From assembly GCA_002308915.1 (NCBI GenBank), contig DBWI01000014.1:18786-82785 (forward strand): DNA of 64,000 nt. Reading direction: 5' to 3'. The stretch comes from Christensenella sp. UBA1242 (GTDB lineage: Bacteria; Bacillota; Clostridia; Christensenellales; UBA1242). The notes under the pieces are model-generated. The model did no database searches. It was not told the origin of the DNA and saw only the letters and a list, made by a program, of their open reading frames with translations. A program made the translations under genes and the position numbers. Below are positions 35,505-44,976 of this stretch, one piece after another (the first letter of the stretch is position 1; each line of letters starts with the position of its first letter).

Positions 35505-36450
35505 GTTTCTCCGTTGTTTGAGTGTATTTTGTTATTGCTTGATTGTATGCTTGTTTTGCAAGTCCATTTAATGTTATTAAATATTCTTTATAACTAGGTG
35601 TTATATAATATCCAAGATGTTCTATTTCTCTTATTGAATTTTTAATGTCAAAATGTTTTAGTGTTTGTTTTAGGTATTCCATATATGTTGGTTTTGTTTG
35701 AGCCAACAAAACTATTTGTTCAACATCCTTTTTATATATTTTTTGATAGTCAACCAAAATGCATTCATCATTGCAAAAGAAGTGCATATTTTGACCATGG
35801 TCAAACAAAAATCCTGATGTACCTAATAACTCTTTTTGTTCTAATGCAATACACATTGTACTTCCGCCAAAAGCTAATTCATTGTCAACTACTGGTGCAA
35901 GTTCATAAGTTTTATTTTGTCTGTCGTATAAAAAATTTAGGTTGTTGTGACGATCTTCTTGAAATGTTAATGAGTCAAGTACCATAAGTTTGAATAGGTC
36001 AAAAGCTAGTTTGTCGATATCGGTATTGCTTTTGATTAAATTAAAATGGTCAATTAGTCCTTGATAAGTAATATCATAAACAATTTTTCCATACATTTCT
36101 TGAATTGATACTAACTGTTTGTTTTTTGTTACAAAATTGTAACTTACTAGTCCAACTTGTTTTTCATTGTGAGCAGCTTCGTATTCAGCCACTTTAACTC
36201 CATGTCTTTTTGCTAAGTTGCAATAAAGTAATTCATTTAATACTCTAATTTTTGACATGTTTCCATCGTATGTTTTAAATAAGGCTTCTCCCTTTGGGGT
36301 TATGAACCAAACTTTTCCAAATGGGACAGAAGAAATACCAGTTTCACCAGTTCTTATTTTTGTGATAAAATCTTGCAAATTTATACCCTTTGCAAGTTTG
36401 ATGTTTTTGTATTTCTTTTTATTTTTTATTAGATAACTAAATTTTACCAT
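35467..36450 (-). CDS. HipA/PI4K-like kinase paralog 1 of 5 (altered catalytic loop)
   Basis: The 327-residue protein belongs to a kinase-like family repeated five times in a row. It has ATP-site Lys59 (ALFKTYD), Glu73 in NELLY (helix C), catalytic loop TFQEDRHNN (D166) and metal Asp189 in PVVDNELAFG. The order resembles HipA (DxHxxN, PxxD) and PI4-kinase-type folds. Unlike its four sisters, its loop is one residue shorter, so the Asn comes at D+4, not D+5. Its 3' end overlaps mnmE by 38 bases and its start overlaps paralog 2's end by 7. No HipB-like antitoxin lies nearby. Substrate unknown. Confidence 0.7.
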   Translation of the reverse strand: MVKFSYLIKNKKKYKNIKLAKGINLQDFITKIRTGETGISSVPFGKVWFITPKGEALFKTYDGNMSKIRVLNELLYCNLAKRHGVKVAEYEAAHNEKQVGLVSYNFVTKNKQLVSIQEMYGKIVYDITYQGLIDHFNLIKSNTDIDKLAFDLFKLMVLDSLTFQEDRHNNLNFLYDRQNKTYELAPVVDNELAFGGSTMCIALEQKELLGTSGFLFDHGQNMHFFCNDECILVDYQKIYKKDVEQIVLLAQTKPTYMEYLKQTLKHFDIKNSIREIEHLGYYITPSYKEYLITLNGLAKQAYNQAITKYTQTTEKHEDNSADIYASR

Positions 36451-37445
36451 AGTATTTCCTCAACATCGTAATCAAAACATTGTGGGTGAATTTGTTTTGT
36501 TTCTTTTATTGTACTAACAAAAATTTGTTTTGACAAGTCGGTTATATCTTTTAGATATTTTTTATAGTCAGCAGAGATTTTGTAACCTAGTTGTTCAACA
36601 TTATTTATTGCGCTTTCTATATTAATATTGTTTAGACATTTTATGACAAATTCCTCATATTCTTTTCTGCCATATGACATTTGCAATAAATGTTTGAGAT
36701 TTTCTTTGTATCTTACATCTGTAGACAAATAAGTTGTTCTGTCGTAAACAGGGAACATCATATATCCTGCATGAGTTTTTAAAAAGTCTTGTGTTCTCAT
36801 TTGTTCAGAACCAAAATTGTGGAATTTGTTGATTGTTTTTACGCCAAATGCAAATTCGTTGTCGATAATAGGGGAAAGTTTGATTGTGTTATCCTTGGTG
36901 AGCAGAAAATGAATATTTGAATTGTGTCTGTCTTCTTGGAATGTCAATTCGTCAAGAATCATCATTTTAAACAAATCAAAATATATTTCTTTTTCATTAA
37001 AATTGTAGTCAACACGATAAACACTTAAAGCACGATAAAATGTTTCAAAATTATCAATAACAAGATCCTTTCCAAATAGTTCACTAAGCTCAATTAATTT
37101 TTCGCCATTTTTTGCAACATCTATGCTTATAAGCCCAACATCTTTGTTTATATTCGCAGGTTTGTATTCTGCAACCTTAACACCAACTTGTTTTGCTACT
37201 TCATTGTATAATAGTTCACTGATAATTCTTAAATCTTTTGAAACATTAAAATCATAATGTTTATACGACTTAAAAAGACCCTTGCCATATTTTGTAACAA
37301 ACCATGTGTCACCATAGCCAATTGTTGATATTCCTTCAGTATAGTTATAGCGTTTAATTTTTTTTAAGTGTTTTATATCAATACCTTTGGCGAGTTTAAG
37401 GGTTTTGTATTTTCCTTTGTTTTTTAATAAAATTTTATTTCTCAT
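36444..37445 (-). CDS. HipA/PI4K-like kinase paralog 2 of 5
   Basis: 333 residues. Conserved positions: Lys59 (GLFKSY), Glu77 (SELLYNEVAKQVGVKVAEY), D172-R-H-N-S-N177 and D195-N-E. All residues a HipA-type kinase needs for ATP and Mg binding are present. The N-terminal LKLAKGIDI block is shared by all five copies and differs from the HipA N-terminal domain. It overlaps paralog 1 downstream and paralog 3 upstream by a few bases, so the whole array reads as one transcript. Confidence 0.7.
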   Translation of the reverse strand: MRNKILLKNKGKYKTLKLAKGIDIKHLKKIKRYNYTEGISTIGYGDTWFVTKYGKGLFKSYKHYDFNVSKDLRIISELLYNEVAKQVGVKVAEYKPANINKDVGLISIDVAKNGEKLIELSELFGKDLVIDNFETFYRALSVYRVDYNFNEKEIYFDLFKMMILDELTFQEDRHNSNIHFLLTKDNTIKLSPIIDNEFAFGVKTINKFHNFGSEQMRTQDFLKTHAGYMMFPVYDRTTYLSTDVRYKENLKHLLQMSYGRKEYEEFVIKCLNNINIESAINNVEQLGYKISADYKKYLKDITDLSKQIFVSTIKETKQIHPQCFDYDVEEILW

Positions 37446-38436
37446 TTATAATGTTTTCAACCTTTTTGTTATTAGAAAGCTCTGCGATATTTTCTTGAAA
37501 TATTTCTTTTGATAAATTTGCTAAGTCAATTAAATAATTTTTGTAATCATAAGTGAATTGGTATCCATAGTCTTGCAATTTTTCAATTGCAGAAACCATA
37601 TCTAAATTATTTAGTGCTTGCAACAAAAATTGCTTACAATTTTCATTTTTTTGTGCCAAACTTATTAAACTTTTTACATTATATACATATCTTTGAGTTC
37701 TTGGAATTTTGTTACCTTCTTGATCTACAAAAAATATTATATTTTGTCCATGACATGAAATAAATTTATCTTTGTATACATACAATGAAGAACAATCAAA
37801 GCCATGGCAGTAGTCAGTCATTGTTTTGATACCAAAAGCAAATTCGTTGTCAATAATAGGTGATAGTCTTATGCTGTTGTTTGTGTCATTTACTATAAAA
37901 TGTATGTTGTTATTATGTCTGTCTTCTTGGAAGGTAAGGGCATCAAAAACCATCATTTTGTATAAGTCCAAAACCATTTTTTGTTTATCGTAATTTATAT
38001 TTTTTGAATCCAAACTTTGCAAAATACTTTTTATTGAATATTTTGGTTCATCGTTAAAAAATGAAATACAATTTTGTATTTTTTCATTTTCACCACAAAC
38101 ATTGTATGAAATTACACCTTTTTTGAAATCAACATGTGCAGGTTCATAAATTGCAGTATCAATCCCAATTTGTTTTGCTATTTCGTAGCACAATACTTCG
38201 TTTGCATTTCTTATGTATTTTAACTCAATAAAATTCGCATTTTGAGCATTATATGACTTAAAAATTCCAAGCCCGTTTTTTGTGTTAAACCAAACATTTT
38301 TATATTCATCTTCAACTGATATTCCGGTGGAAGTGTTTTGTCTAAACTTTGTGTTTACAGCGCCAAGCCAAATGCCTTTTGCAACTTTGAGTACTTGGTA
38401 ATAGCCATTTATTTTTATTATAGGATTATTTGTCAT
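37435..38436 (-). CDS. HipA/PI4K-like kinase paralog 3 of 5
   Basis: 333 residues from ATG 38436, chosen because GGAGG lies 9 bases upstream; an in-frame ATG at 38457 has none. Lys60 (GIFKSY), Glu80 (NEVLCYEIAKQIG), D172-R-H-N-N-N177 and D196 in PIIDNEFAFG are present. A middle insert with CGENEKIQNCISFF differs from the sister copies. It overlaps paralog 4 by 11 bases and paralog 2 by 11. Confidence 0.7.
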   Translation of the reverse strand: MTNNPIIKINGYYQVLKVAKGIWLGAVNTKFRQNTSTGISVEDEYKNVWFNTKNGLGIFKSYNAQNANFIELKYIRNANEVLCYEIAKQIGIDTAIYEPAHVDFKKGVISYNVCGENEKIQNCISFFNDEPKYSIKSILQSLDSKNINYDKQKMVLDLYKMMVFDALTFQEDRHNNNIHFIVNDTNNSIRLSPIIDNEFAFGIKTMTDYCHGFDCSSLYVYKDKFISCHGQNIIFFVDQEGNKIPRTQRYVYNVKSLISLAQKNENCKQFLLQALNNLDMVSAIEKLQDYGYQFTYDYKNYLIDLANLSKEIFQENIAELSNNKKVENIINEK

Positions 38437-39427
38437 AGATTTTATCCTCCAATACAATGGAGTCTTGGCATTCTTGGCGTATTTCAGAAATACATTCTTT
38501 GAATGTGTTTTTTGATATTTTAATCAAATTTTTGACATAATTTTTGTATTCTGGCGAGATTTCGTATCCCAATTTTTCAACATTTTGGAATGCTTCTTCA
38601 ATATTTAATTTGTGCAAAGCAAGGAATAAAAAGTTTTGCATTCTTTTGCTTTTTGTTGCCAATCTTACTAATTCTTTTATGTTTGCCTTATATCTTTGTT
38701 CACATGGCAATTTGCTTACAACTGTGTTTACATGCAATCTTATTGCTTCGCCGTGAAGTTTCATAAATGTGTTGTAGTCAATGTATTTAAATTTGTTGGC
38801 TTCATCAGAATTTAATGTTAGGGCGGCAAAACACATTTCGTTATCAATTAGTGGGGCACAAGTAAGGTAACCATCTTTATGATTTACTAAAAATGTCATA
38901 TTATGTTCATGTCTGTCTTCTTGAAATGTTAGGGAGTCAAGAATCATCATTTTGTATAGGTTCATTTTGATATTACTTTTGTCAACATAATATCCTTCGC
39001 CTTCTTTAAAAATATCAAGGGCTTTTATGTAATCAACAAAAACATTGAATCCACCAAATTCATCGTAATCTAGTAGTCCGCAGCCATCCATAAGTTCTTC
39101 ATTGGATTTTGCAATATCCATACTAAGAAGACCGTTGTATTTTTTATAGTGAGCTGGTTTATATTTTGCAACAGATATACCTAATTGTTTTGCAAGTTCA
39201 TCATACAAAAGTTCATTGGCAATTCTTGTTCCATCCATATCTATGTTGTAGTTTTTAAAAATTCCTCTGCCTTTTGGAGTTATAAACCACCTTGAGCCAA
39301 ATCTTGACGTGGAAATACCTTTGACACCTGTTCTTTTTTGAGTGTCAAATTCTTCCAAATTTAATCCCAATGCGGGTTTGAGAGGTACAAGTTTGTATTT
39401 CTCTTTGTTTTTGATTATGGCTTTCAT
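38426..39427 (-). CDS. HipA/PI4K-like kinase paralog 4 of 5
   Basis: 333 residues. Lys58 (GIFKNY), Glu72 (NELLYDELAKQLG), D171-R-H-E-H-N176 and D195-N-E, followed by MCF in place of FAFG. It has the longest linker between the lobes (GGFNVF...KEGEGYYVDK). It starts 8 bases after paralog 5 ends and overlaps paralog 3. Confidence 0.7.
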   Translation of the reverse strand: MKAIIKNKEKYKLVPLKPALGLNLEEFDTQKRTGVKGISTSRFGSRWFITPKGRGIFKNYNIDMDGTRIANELLYDELAKQLGISVAKYKPAHYKKYNGLLSMDIAKSNEELMDGCGLLDYDEFGGFNVFVDYIKALDIFKEGEGYYVDKSNIKMNLYKMMILDSLTFQEDRHEHNMTFLVNHKDGYLTCAPLIDNEMCFAALTLNSDEANKFKYIDYNTFMKLHGEAIRLHVNTVVSKLPCEQRYKANIKELVRLATKSKRMQNFLFLALHKLNIEEAFQNVEKLGYEISPEYKNYVKNLIKISKNTFKECISEIRQECQDSIVLEDKIYDK

Positions 39428-39435
39428 TTTTTCCT

Positions 39436-40398
39436 TTATTTTTGAAAATCATCTTTTTTGCGTTGCTTGTCAATTTGTTTTTTGTAACATTTTTTTGCAA
39501 GTTTTTCTAATTCCAAAAGATACAATTCGTAATCAGATGGAATTACGTGTCCTTTTTGACGAACATTATCTATTGCTTGTCTGAAATTTACATTTGTAAG
39601 CATTTTTACTAATATTTCTTTCTTTTGTTCATCTTGTGCTGCAATTTTTACAATGTTATTTATATTATCAATATAACCCCTTCTTGAAGATGTTAAAGAT
39701 GTTATAGGTATTGTTTCTGCAACATAATCCAAGTTTATGCTGTGTGAATACAAGAAAGATTTTTCTGCAATACCTTTTTCGTCGTAAACAACATTTTCTT
39801 GAAAACCACCAAATGCAAATTCGTTGTCAAGTATTGGTGCTAATTTAATTGTGTTATTTTTTTCATTATACAAGAACAATATATTTGAGTCGTGTCTGTC
39901 TTCTTGGAATGTTAATGAATCAAAAACCAATAATTTGTATAGGTCATTTGATGTTTTTTCAACATCAATATTATATCCGTGTTCATTTTTGAGAGTGTTA
40001 AGTGTTTGTATGTATTCTTTGAATGTGTTTGAAGGGTAGCCACTATTTACAATTTCTACAAGTTGCTCACCATCAATAATAACATCATCTTCATGTTCTC
40101 TTATATCATAAGAAACTAAGCCAGTTTTGTTTTTATAGTTTGCAGTTTCATATTTTGCCATATTAAGACCAAGTTGTTTGCCAAGTTCAAAACAGATAAG
40201 TTCATTTGCCATTCTCATTTCTGTTGTGCTTGTACCAAAAAACTTTTTGTCATAATCTTTAAAATACAATTTTCCTTGTGGAGTATAAAAAAACCTAAGC
40301 ACAATATCTTCTTGGCTTTTAAATTTGTCTAAATATATTCCTTTGGCGAGTTTAATTCTGTCAAATTTGTTTTTATTTTTAATAATTATATTACTCAC
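39436..40398 (-). CDS. HipA/PI4K-like kinase paralog 5 of 5, first in the operon
   Basis: 320 residues, GTG start at 40398. Lys47 (LYFKDY), Glu66 (NELICFELGKQLG), D167-R-H-D-S-N172 and D191 in PILDNEFAFG are all kept. The promoter TTGACA-16-TATAAT ends 6 bases before GTG with no SD, so the operon's first gene is predicted to be translated from a leaderless mRNA. It heads the order 5-4-3-2-1-mnmE and is divergent from the gene at 40505. Confidence 0.7.
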   Translation of the reverse strand: MSNIIIKNKNKFDRIKLAKGIYLDKFKSQEDIVLRFFYTPQGKLYFKDYDKKFFGTSTTEMRMANELICFELGKQLGLNMAKYETANYKNKTGLVSYDIREHEDDVIIDGEQLVEIVNSGYPSNTFKEYIQTLNTLKNEHGYNIDVEKTSNDLYKLLVFDSLTFQEDRHDSNILFLYNEKNNTIKLAPILDNEFAFGGFQENVVYDEKGIAEKSFLYSHSINLDYVAETIPITSLTSSRRGYIDNINNIVKIAAQDEQKKEILVKMLTNVNFRQAIDNVRQKGHVIPSDYELYLLELEKLAKKCYKKQIDKQRKKDDFQK

Positions 40399-40404
40399 GA
40401 TATT

Positions 40405-40464
40405 ATTATAACATAAATATGTGTTATGTCAAGTGTTGACAAATGAGACTATATATGCTAAAAT
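40405..40464. promoter_or_regulatory. Back-to-back divergent promoters: kinase array (-) and 40505 gene (+)
   Basis: Minus strand: TTGACA (40432-40427), 16 bases, TATAAT (40410-40405). Plus strand: TTGACA (40436-40441), 17 bases, TAAAAT (40459-40464). The two -35 boxes are only 3 bases apart, so one bound regulator or polymerase could affect both units. Confidence 0.75.
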
Positions 40465-40504
40465 CTACTTGTTAAAAATAAAATACAAAAGAAAAAAGGT
40501 TTAT

Positions 40505-41449
40505 ATGAAAGAAAATATACAGAAAAAAGTTTTTGCGATAATTTGCGTGGCTATTTTCATAATTGCATTTAGTATTTCAGTAACTTATTATATAGAAAAC
40601 AAAGATAATAATTTAAAATCAATTCCAACAGGTGTAGAAACAATAGAAGGGCAGATTGAAGATGGTGATAACACTTCTTCGGACGATGAAGGTTCAACAG
40701 AAAGTGATCAACCTGCAACTCAAGTAAAAACCTACAATAATGGCTATGCTTGTATCACTGATGCTTTCAAATTGGTTAGTTCAGAGCCTGGAATAAAATT
40801 AACTTCAACAATAACAGCAAATGCAGAAGTTCTTGGCGTTGTTTCAACACAAAGAGTAAAAAGCATTATGATTCATTCTCAAAATGGATTTTTGAAAGAA
40901 ACATGGGCAGCTTGTAGTGTAAGTTTGGGACAAAACTTTTATAGATATATGTATTCAAACGATAATTTGCAAAATATTGAATTGAGAAAAACCACATCTG
41001 CTACATTTGGCGGCGAACCCAATTGGAATTCAACAACAATCAACACAATAACAAACAGAGATGGCATTTTGGCAAATTATGATCCAATTTGTTTTGACTA
41101 CTTTGATTTTATTCCAAACAAGAAAAACTCAAAACTTGTTAGATTTGATAGAACTTCAAACAAAAATTACTATATAATATCATTTGCATTTGATTTGAAG
41201 TGTGTGAATCCCGCATATACACAAAACACAATAAATGAAGGCGGATTGTCTTCAATGAGTTATAAATCTGTTACAACAACATATTATGTTGAAAAGTCAA
41301 CATTATACATAAGAAAATGTGAAAACGATTTAACATATAGTATGACAAAGGGTGTGACTGTTGATGTCACAATGCACCAAGATGTTTTTGTTAATAGTAT
41401 TGGCAAAGCCATAAATGTTCAAAAACCATCATATTGTTATTTAGGATAG
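40505..41449 (+). CDS. Exported membrane-anchored protein, unknown
   Basis: The 314-residue protein has an N-terminal membrane segment (~8-30, VFAIICVAIFIIAFSISV). An acidic Ser/Asp/Glu linker follows (~45-75), then a beta-rich domain of ~235 residues with several Cys (CITDAF, WAACSVS, DPICFDYF, DLKCVNP, IRKCEND) that may form disulfides outside. No family recognised. AAAAGG lies 5 bases before ATG 40505; the longer frame to 40421 contains the promoter and is discarded. The next gene begins 11 bases after its stop. Confidence 0.65.
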   Translation: MKENIQKKVFAIICVAIFIIAFSISVTYYIENKDNNLKSIPTGVETIEGQIEDGDNTSSDDEGSTESDQPATQVKTYNNGYACITDAFKLVSSEPGIKLTSTITANAEVLGVVSTQRVKSIMIHSQNGFLKETWAACSVSLGQNFYRYMYSNDNLQNIELRKTTSATFGGEPNWNSTTINTITNRDGILANYDPICFDYFDFIPNKKNSKLVRFDRTSNKNYYIISFAFDLKCVNPAYTQNTINEGGLSSMSYKSVTTTYYVEKSTLYIRKCENDLTYSMTKGVTVDVTMHQDVFVNSIGKAINVQKPSYCYLG

Positions 41450-41460
41450 GAGAGAAAAAA

Positions 41461-41943
41461 ATGATAGATTACGAAAAAGTTGCATTAAAAATTTTACATC
41501 ATGCAAAAGAAGGTGAGTACGATTCTGAACTTGCAAAAAGCGACTACTTTAATTGGAAAAAAGGATTTTTCAAAAAAAGAGAAGTTATTTTGGAAAATTA
41601 TGCAAAACAAGTTTGCTATAGACACGAATTTAGAAAAATAGCAAAGATGCTCAATGAATATGTAGATAACCTTTTGGGAAACAAAGTTGGTTGCAAATTA
41701 ACTCAAGCACAAGTGATTATTGGAATTAGCAACAAAATTGAAAGTATCTGCAACAACCATAAAGACGATGAAACAATGAATGATATTATGGAAGAACTCT
41801 TGTTTAACATTTATCCTTTTATTGATACAGAAAATAATAAAGTTACAGAACTTCATGAGTTTAAGGAACAAGAGTTTACACTAATTAAAAAATACATTGC
41901 ATGTCTAAATCAATTAGAACAAAAAGAAGACAAAGAATTATAA
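41461..41943 (+). CDS. Hypothetical helical protein, 160 aa
   Basis: Strong RBS AGGAGAG before ATG 41461. The protein is charged and helical without signal or membrane segments (IDYEKVALKILHHAKEGEYDS...). Second gene of a two-gene operon with the exported protein at 40505, ended by a terminator. Family unknown; likely cytosolic. Confidence 0.6.
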   Translation: MIDYEKVALKILHHAKEGEYDSELAKSDYFNWKKGFFKKREVILENYAKQVCYRHEFRKIAKMLNEYVDNLLGNKVGCKLTQAQVIIGISNKIESICNNHKDDETMNDIMEELLFNIYPFIDTENNKVTELHEFKEQEFTLIKKYIACLNQLEQKEDKEL

Positions 41944-41953
41944 TTTATGAATT

Positions 41954-41986
41954 AAAAAACCTGGCAATTTTTGTCAGGTTTTTTTG
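41954..41986 (+). terminator. Terminator after the 40505-41943 operon
   Basis: AAAAAACCTGGCAA / TTGTCAGGTTTTTT stem with a G-T pair and short T loop. Confidence 0.8.
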
Positions 41987-42029
41987 TTGTAATTTTATAT
42001 ATTAACATAATATGTTAAAAATTATTGTT

Positions 42030-43388
42030 TTATACTAAATCATAAAAAGCACGATAGCACAAATAACTTTCATAAATGTCAACTTTGCTTGTTACTTCCC
42101 AAGGTGCATGCATTGATAGAACTGGTACTCCAGCATCAATTACTTCCATGCCATAGTTTGCCATAATATAGGCAATTGTACCGCCGCCGCCAGCATCAAC
42201 TTTTCCCATTTCTGTTGCTTGGAAATATATTTCTTTTTTATCAAGTTCGGCACGAAGTTTTGCAATAAATTCTGGGTTGGCATCATTAGCATCATATTTT
42301 CCACGACTTCCAGTGTATTTGTTAAACGAAATACCTCTTCCAAGATGTGCTTCTGTGTTTTCGTTCATTGGTGTTGGATAATTTGGATCATAACCAGCAG
42401 TGACATCACTTGAAAGCATTTTTGATTTATTTAATGCTCTGCGCATATTAAGTTCGCTATAGTTGCCGCAAAGATTCATTATTTCTGCAATTACATTTTC
42501 AAAGAATTTGCTTTGCATTCCTGTTGCTCCAACACTTCCAATTTCTTCTTTGTCAACAAGTAAACACACTGCTGTTTTTTCTGGGTTTTTGACTTCCATA
42601 AAAGCCATAAGTGAAGAATAAGCACAAACTTTGTCATCTTGACCATAACCAAGTACCATGCTTTTATCTAAGCCAAAATCTCTTGCTTTTCCACTTGGCA
42701 CAACTTCTAGTTCTGCAGAGAACAAATCTTCTTCATCAATATTATTTGCGTTAAGGATTTTGATTATATTGTTCTTGTACTTATCTTTTTCAACACTTGT
42801 GTCTGGTTTTGAACCAACGAGTAAGTTAAGGTCTTCGCCTTTAACTTTTGGATTTTGTCTGTTTGGATCAAGGTGAGGGAGAATGTCTGTTATGCCAACA
42901 CAAGCACCATCTCCTTCTCCAAAAACAAAGTTAATAACTTTGCCATCTTTTTTTGCAACTGTTCCATGAATTGCAAGTGGGATAGCAGTCCATTGATAAG
43001 TTTTTATTCCACCATAATAGTGTGTGTCAACAAGACACAATTCATTGTTTTCGTAAATTGGTGTTGCCTTGATGTCTAGTCTTGGGCTATCAAGGTGAGA
43101 GCCGACAAAATTTATTCCTTCTGCCATATCTTTTTTGCCAACAACTGCCAAAAGAATAGACTTGTTCATATTTATTGCAAAAACCTTGTCTCCAGCTTTG
43201 AGTTTTTTGTTTTGTTTAATTGCGTCACTTAGGTCAATAAAACCATTAGATTTTGCTAATTCTGCAGCGAAGAGAGTACATTCTCTTTCTGTTTTGTGGT
43301 TGGATAAAAAGTCTTTATATCCATCACAAAATTTTTCCATTGCTTTTGTTTTTTCTTCTGAGTATTTTTCCCAAACATTTTTATTCAT
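42030..43388 (-). CDS. M18-family aspartyl/leucyl aminopeptidase
   Basis: Zinc aminopeptidase that removes N-terminal residues. 452 residues, the usual M18 length. Metal-site motifs are present: GSHLDSPRLDIK (~95), the DKEEIGSVGATGMQS block (~288-302) with ligand D/E residues, and the C-terminal VPVLSMHAPWEV with its His. M18 enzymes form tetrahedral dodecamers in the cytosol. RBS AAGGAG. It is last in an operon with two YugP-type membrane proteases (12-base gap), a peptide-turnover set. Confidence 0.88.
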   Translation of the reverse strand: MNKNVWEKYSEEKTKAMEKFCDGYKDFLSNHKTERECTLFAAELAKSNGFIDLSDAIKQNKKLKAGDKVFAINMNKSILLAVVGKKDMAEGINFVGSHLDSPRLDIKATPIYENNELCLVDTHYYGGIKTYQWTAIPLAIHGTVAKKDGKVINFVFGEGDGACVGITDILPHLDPNRQNPKVKGEDLNLLVGSKPDTSVEKDKYKNNIIKILNANNIDEEDLFSAELEVVPSGKARDFGLDKSMVLGYGQDDKVCAYSSLMAFMEVKNPEKTAVCLLVDKEEIGSVGATGMQSKFFENVIAEIMNLCGNYSELNMRRALNKSKMLSSDVTAGYDPNYPTPMNENTEAHLGRGISFNKYTGSRGKYDANDANPEFIAKLRAELDKKEIYFQATEMGKVDAGGGGTIAYIMANYGMEVIDAGVPVLSMHAPWEVTSKVDIYESYLCYRAFYDLV

Positions 43389-43400
43389 AATTTTTCTCCT

Positions 43401-44144
43401 TTATTTTCTGTCCCTTGAATTTAGTATAAAGAACAAAACAAATCTTAATAATTGTAAAATTGATACAACAATTGCTGCAACATAAGTCATTGCTGCTGCA
43501 GATAAAACTTTTTTTGCGCCTTTAACTTCCAATTCATCTAGACTTCCAGTTTCTACTAACATTTTTAAGCCACGTTTTGATGCATTTAATTCAACAGGTA
43601 AGGTAACTAATGAAAATAGCAAAGTAACACCAAAGAATGCTACGCCAGCCCATAAGAATGCCTTACCAATAACACCACCAATATATGCAAAATCAAGAAT
43701 AATTCCAATCAAAATTAGTGGCCAAACAAATGCGTTCATAATACTGCTTGTTTTTGCTAAAACTGTTCTAACTTTTAATGGGGCATATCCTTCACTGTGT
43801 TGAATTACGTGTCCAATTTCATGTGCAGCAACTGCAAGAGAGGCAACACTATCTTCGCCGTAAACTCTTTTTGATAGTGTTACAACTCCACTCTGTGGGT
43901 CATAGTTATCAATCAAGTCATCACTATCACCCTGTCTTACAACAGCATCAAGAATATTATTTTTTTCAAGAATTTTGTTCGCAACTTCAGCACCAGTATA
44001 TCCTTTTGCAGATTTAACTTGGTAGTATTTTGCGAATGTTAAATTTACTTTTAAACTCATTACTGATGCAAAAATAATTCCTGGCAAAAGTATTAAACCA
44101 AGAAGTGTGTATTCAATATATTCAGGTGAGAACAAAATCCACAT
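43401..44144 (-). CDS. YugP-type membrane zinc metalloprotease
   Basis: The 247-residue protein of the Zn_peptidase_2 family has an N-terminal membrane segment (~11-30), the zinc motif AAHEIGHVIQ (H108, E109, H112) and two further hydrophobic regions (~135-180, ~215-240). The third ligand is probably a Glu/His further on. Together with the following gene it makes an adjacent paralog pair. RBS AGGAG. A third, inactive relative lies at 2254-3057. Confidence 0.85.
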   Translation of the reverse strand: MWILFSPEYIEYTLLGLILLPGIIFASVMSLKVNLTFAKYYQVKSAKGYTGAEVANKILEKNNILDAVVRQGDSDDLIDNYDPQSGVVTLSKRVYGEDSVASLAVAAHEIGHVIQHSEGYAPLKVRTVLAKTSSIMNAFVWPLILIGIILDFAYIGGVIGKAFLWAGVAFFGVTLLFSLVTLPVELNASKRGLKMLVETGSLDELEVKGAKKVLSAAAMTYVAAIVVSILQLLRFVLFFILNSRDRK

Positions 44145-44153
44145 ATTAAGCTC

Positions 44154-44864
44154 CTAATAAAAATCATATTTATTAACTAGCATTGTCCATTTTAGAACAC
44201 TCTTTAGGAATGAAGCAATGTATGTTAATTTGGCGGCGGCCAAGACTTTTTTTGCACATTTTACGTCTTCTTCGTCAAAATATGCATATTTTTGTAGTAA
44301 TCCTATTGCATTTTCCGATGCTTCTCTTTCTATTTGAATTGTTGAAAGTTTTGCAATAAGACCACTTAAAAAACAAAATATACCAACAGCAAAAACAGCT
44401 ATTGCTGGAATAATACTAAAAAATGCAATTGGAATTGCAATTAGAACAAATGGCAAAGCGAGTTTTGATACAATAGAGCAAAAAACCAATTTTCTTCCAA
44501 ACTTTTTCATTTTTTCTGGAGTGTCACGATATTGAATTGCGTGACCAAGTTCATGTGCACAAACAGAGAATGCCGAAACATTATTTGCAGATGCAACACC
44601 TTGGGAAAGAGAGATTGTTTCTTTGTAGTAATTGTCTGTCAAAATTCCTGGAATAATTGTTGTTCTTACTCTGCCATGAAATTCATTGTCAGAAACAGTT
44701 TGTGCAAATTTGAGAGGAGTGTTGAAATCAACAATTCTTTTTGAAAACTTGTTGTAAACAACAAGCAAATTTTCGCCAGCAAAATTAGCGACTGCAAGAC
44801 CAATCACCAACAATAGCACAATTGCACCAATAACTGACAAAATTATAATTGTTTGTAAATCCAT
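44154..44864 (-). CDS. YugP-type membrane zinc metalloprotease
   Basis: The 236-residue protein has zinc motif CAHELGHAIQ (H104, E105, H108), N-terminal membrane segment (~7-27) and central hydrophobic segments (~130-170). It shares the sister gene's architecture but is clearly diverged. First gene of the protease operon. The promoter TTGACT-17-CATTAT ends 6 bases before ATG 44864 and there is no SD, so it may be leaderless, although this -10 box is weak. Confidence 0.83.
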   Translation of the reverse strand: MDLQTIIILSVIGAIVLLLVIGLAVANFAGENLLVVYNKFSKRIVDFNTPLKFAQTVSDNEFHGRVRTTIIPGILTDNYYKETISLSQGVASANNVSAFSVCAHELGHAIQYRDTPEKMKKFGRKLVFCSIVSKLALPFVLIAIPIAFFSIIPAIAVFAVGIFCFLSGLIAKLSTIQIEREASENAIGLLQKYAYFDEEDVKCAKKVLAAAKLTYIASFLKSVLKWTMLVNKYDFY

Positions 44865-44976
44865 ACATATATAATGTGCAAAAAAAAAGAAAAAGTCAAA
44901 TCAATTAATGCTTTATAATGCATATTGACAAAAACATGAAAGTGGTGTAATATAAAAACATAAGGGGAGAAAAATT

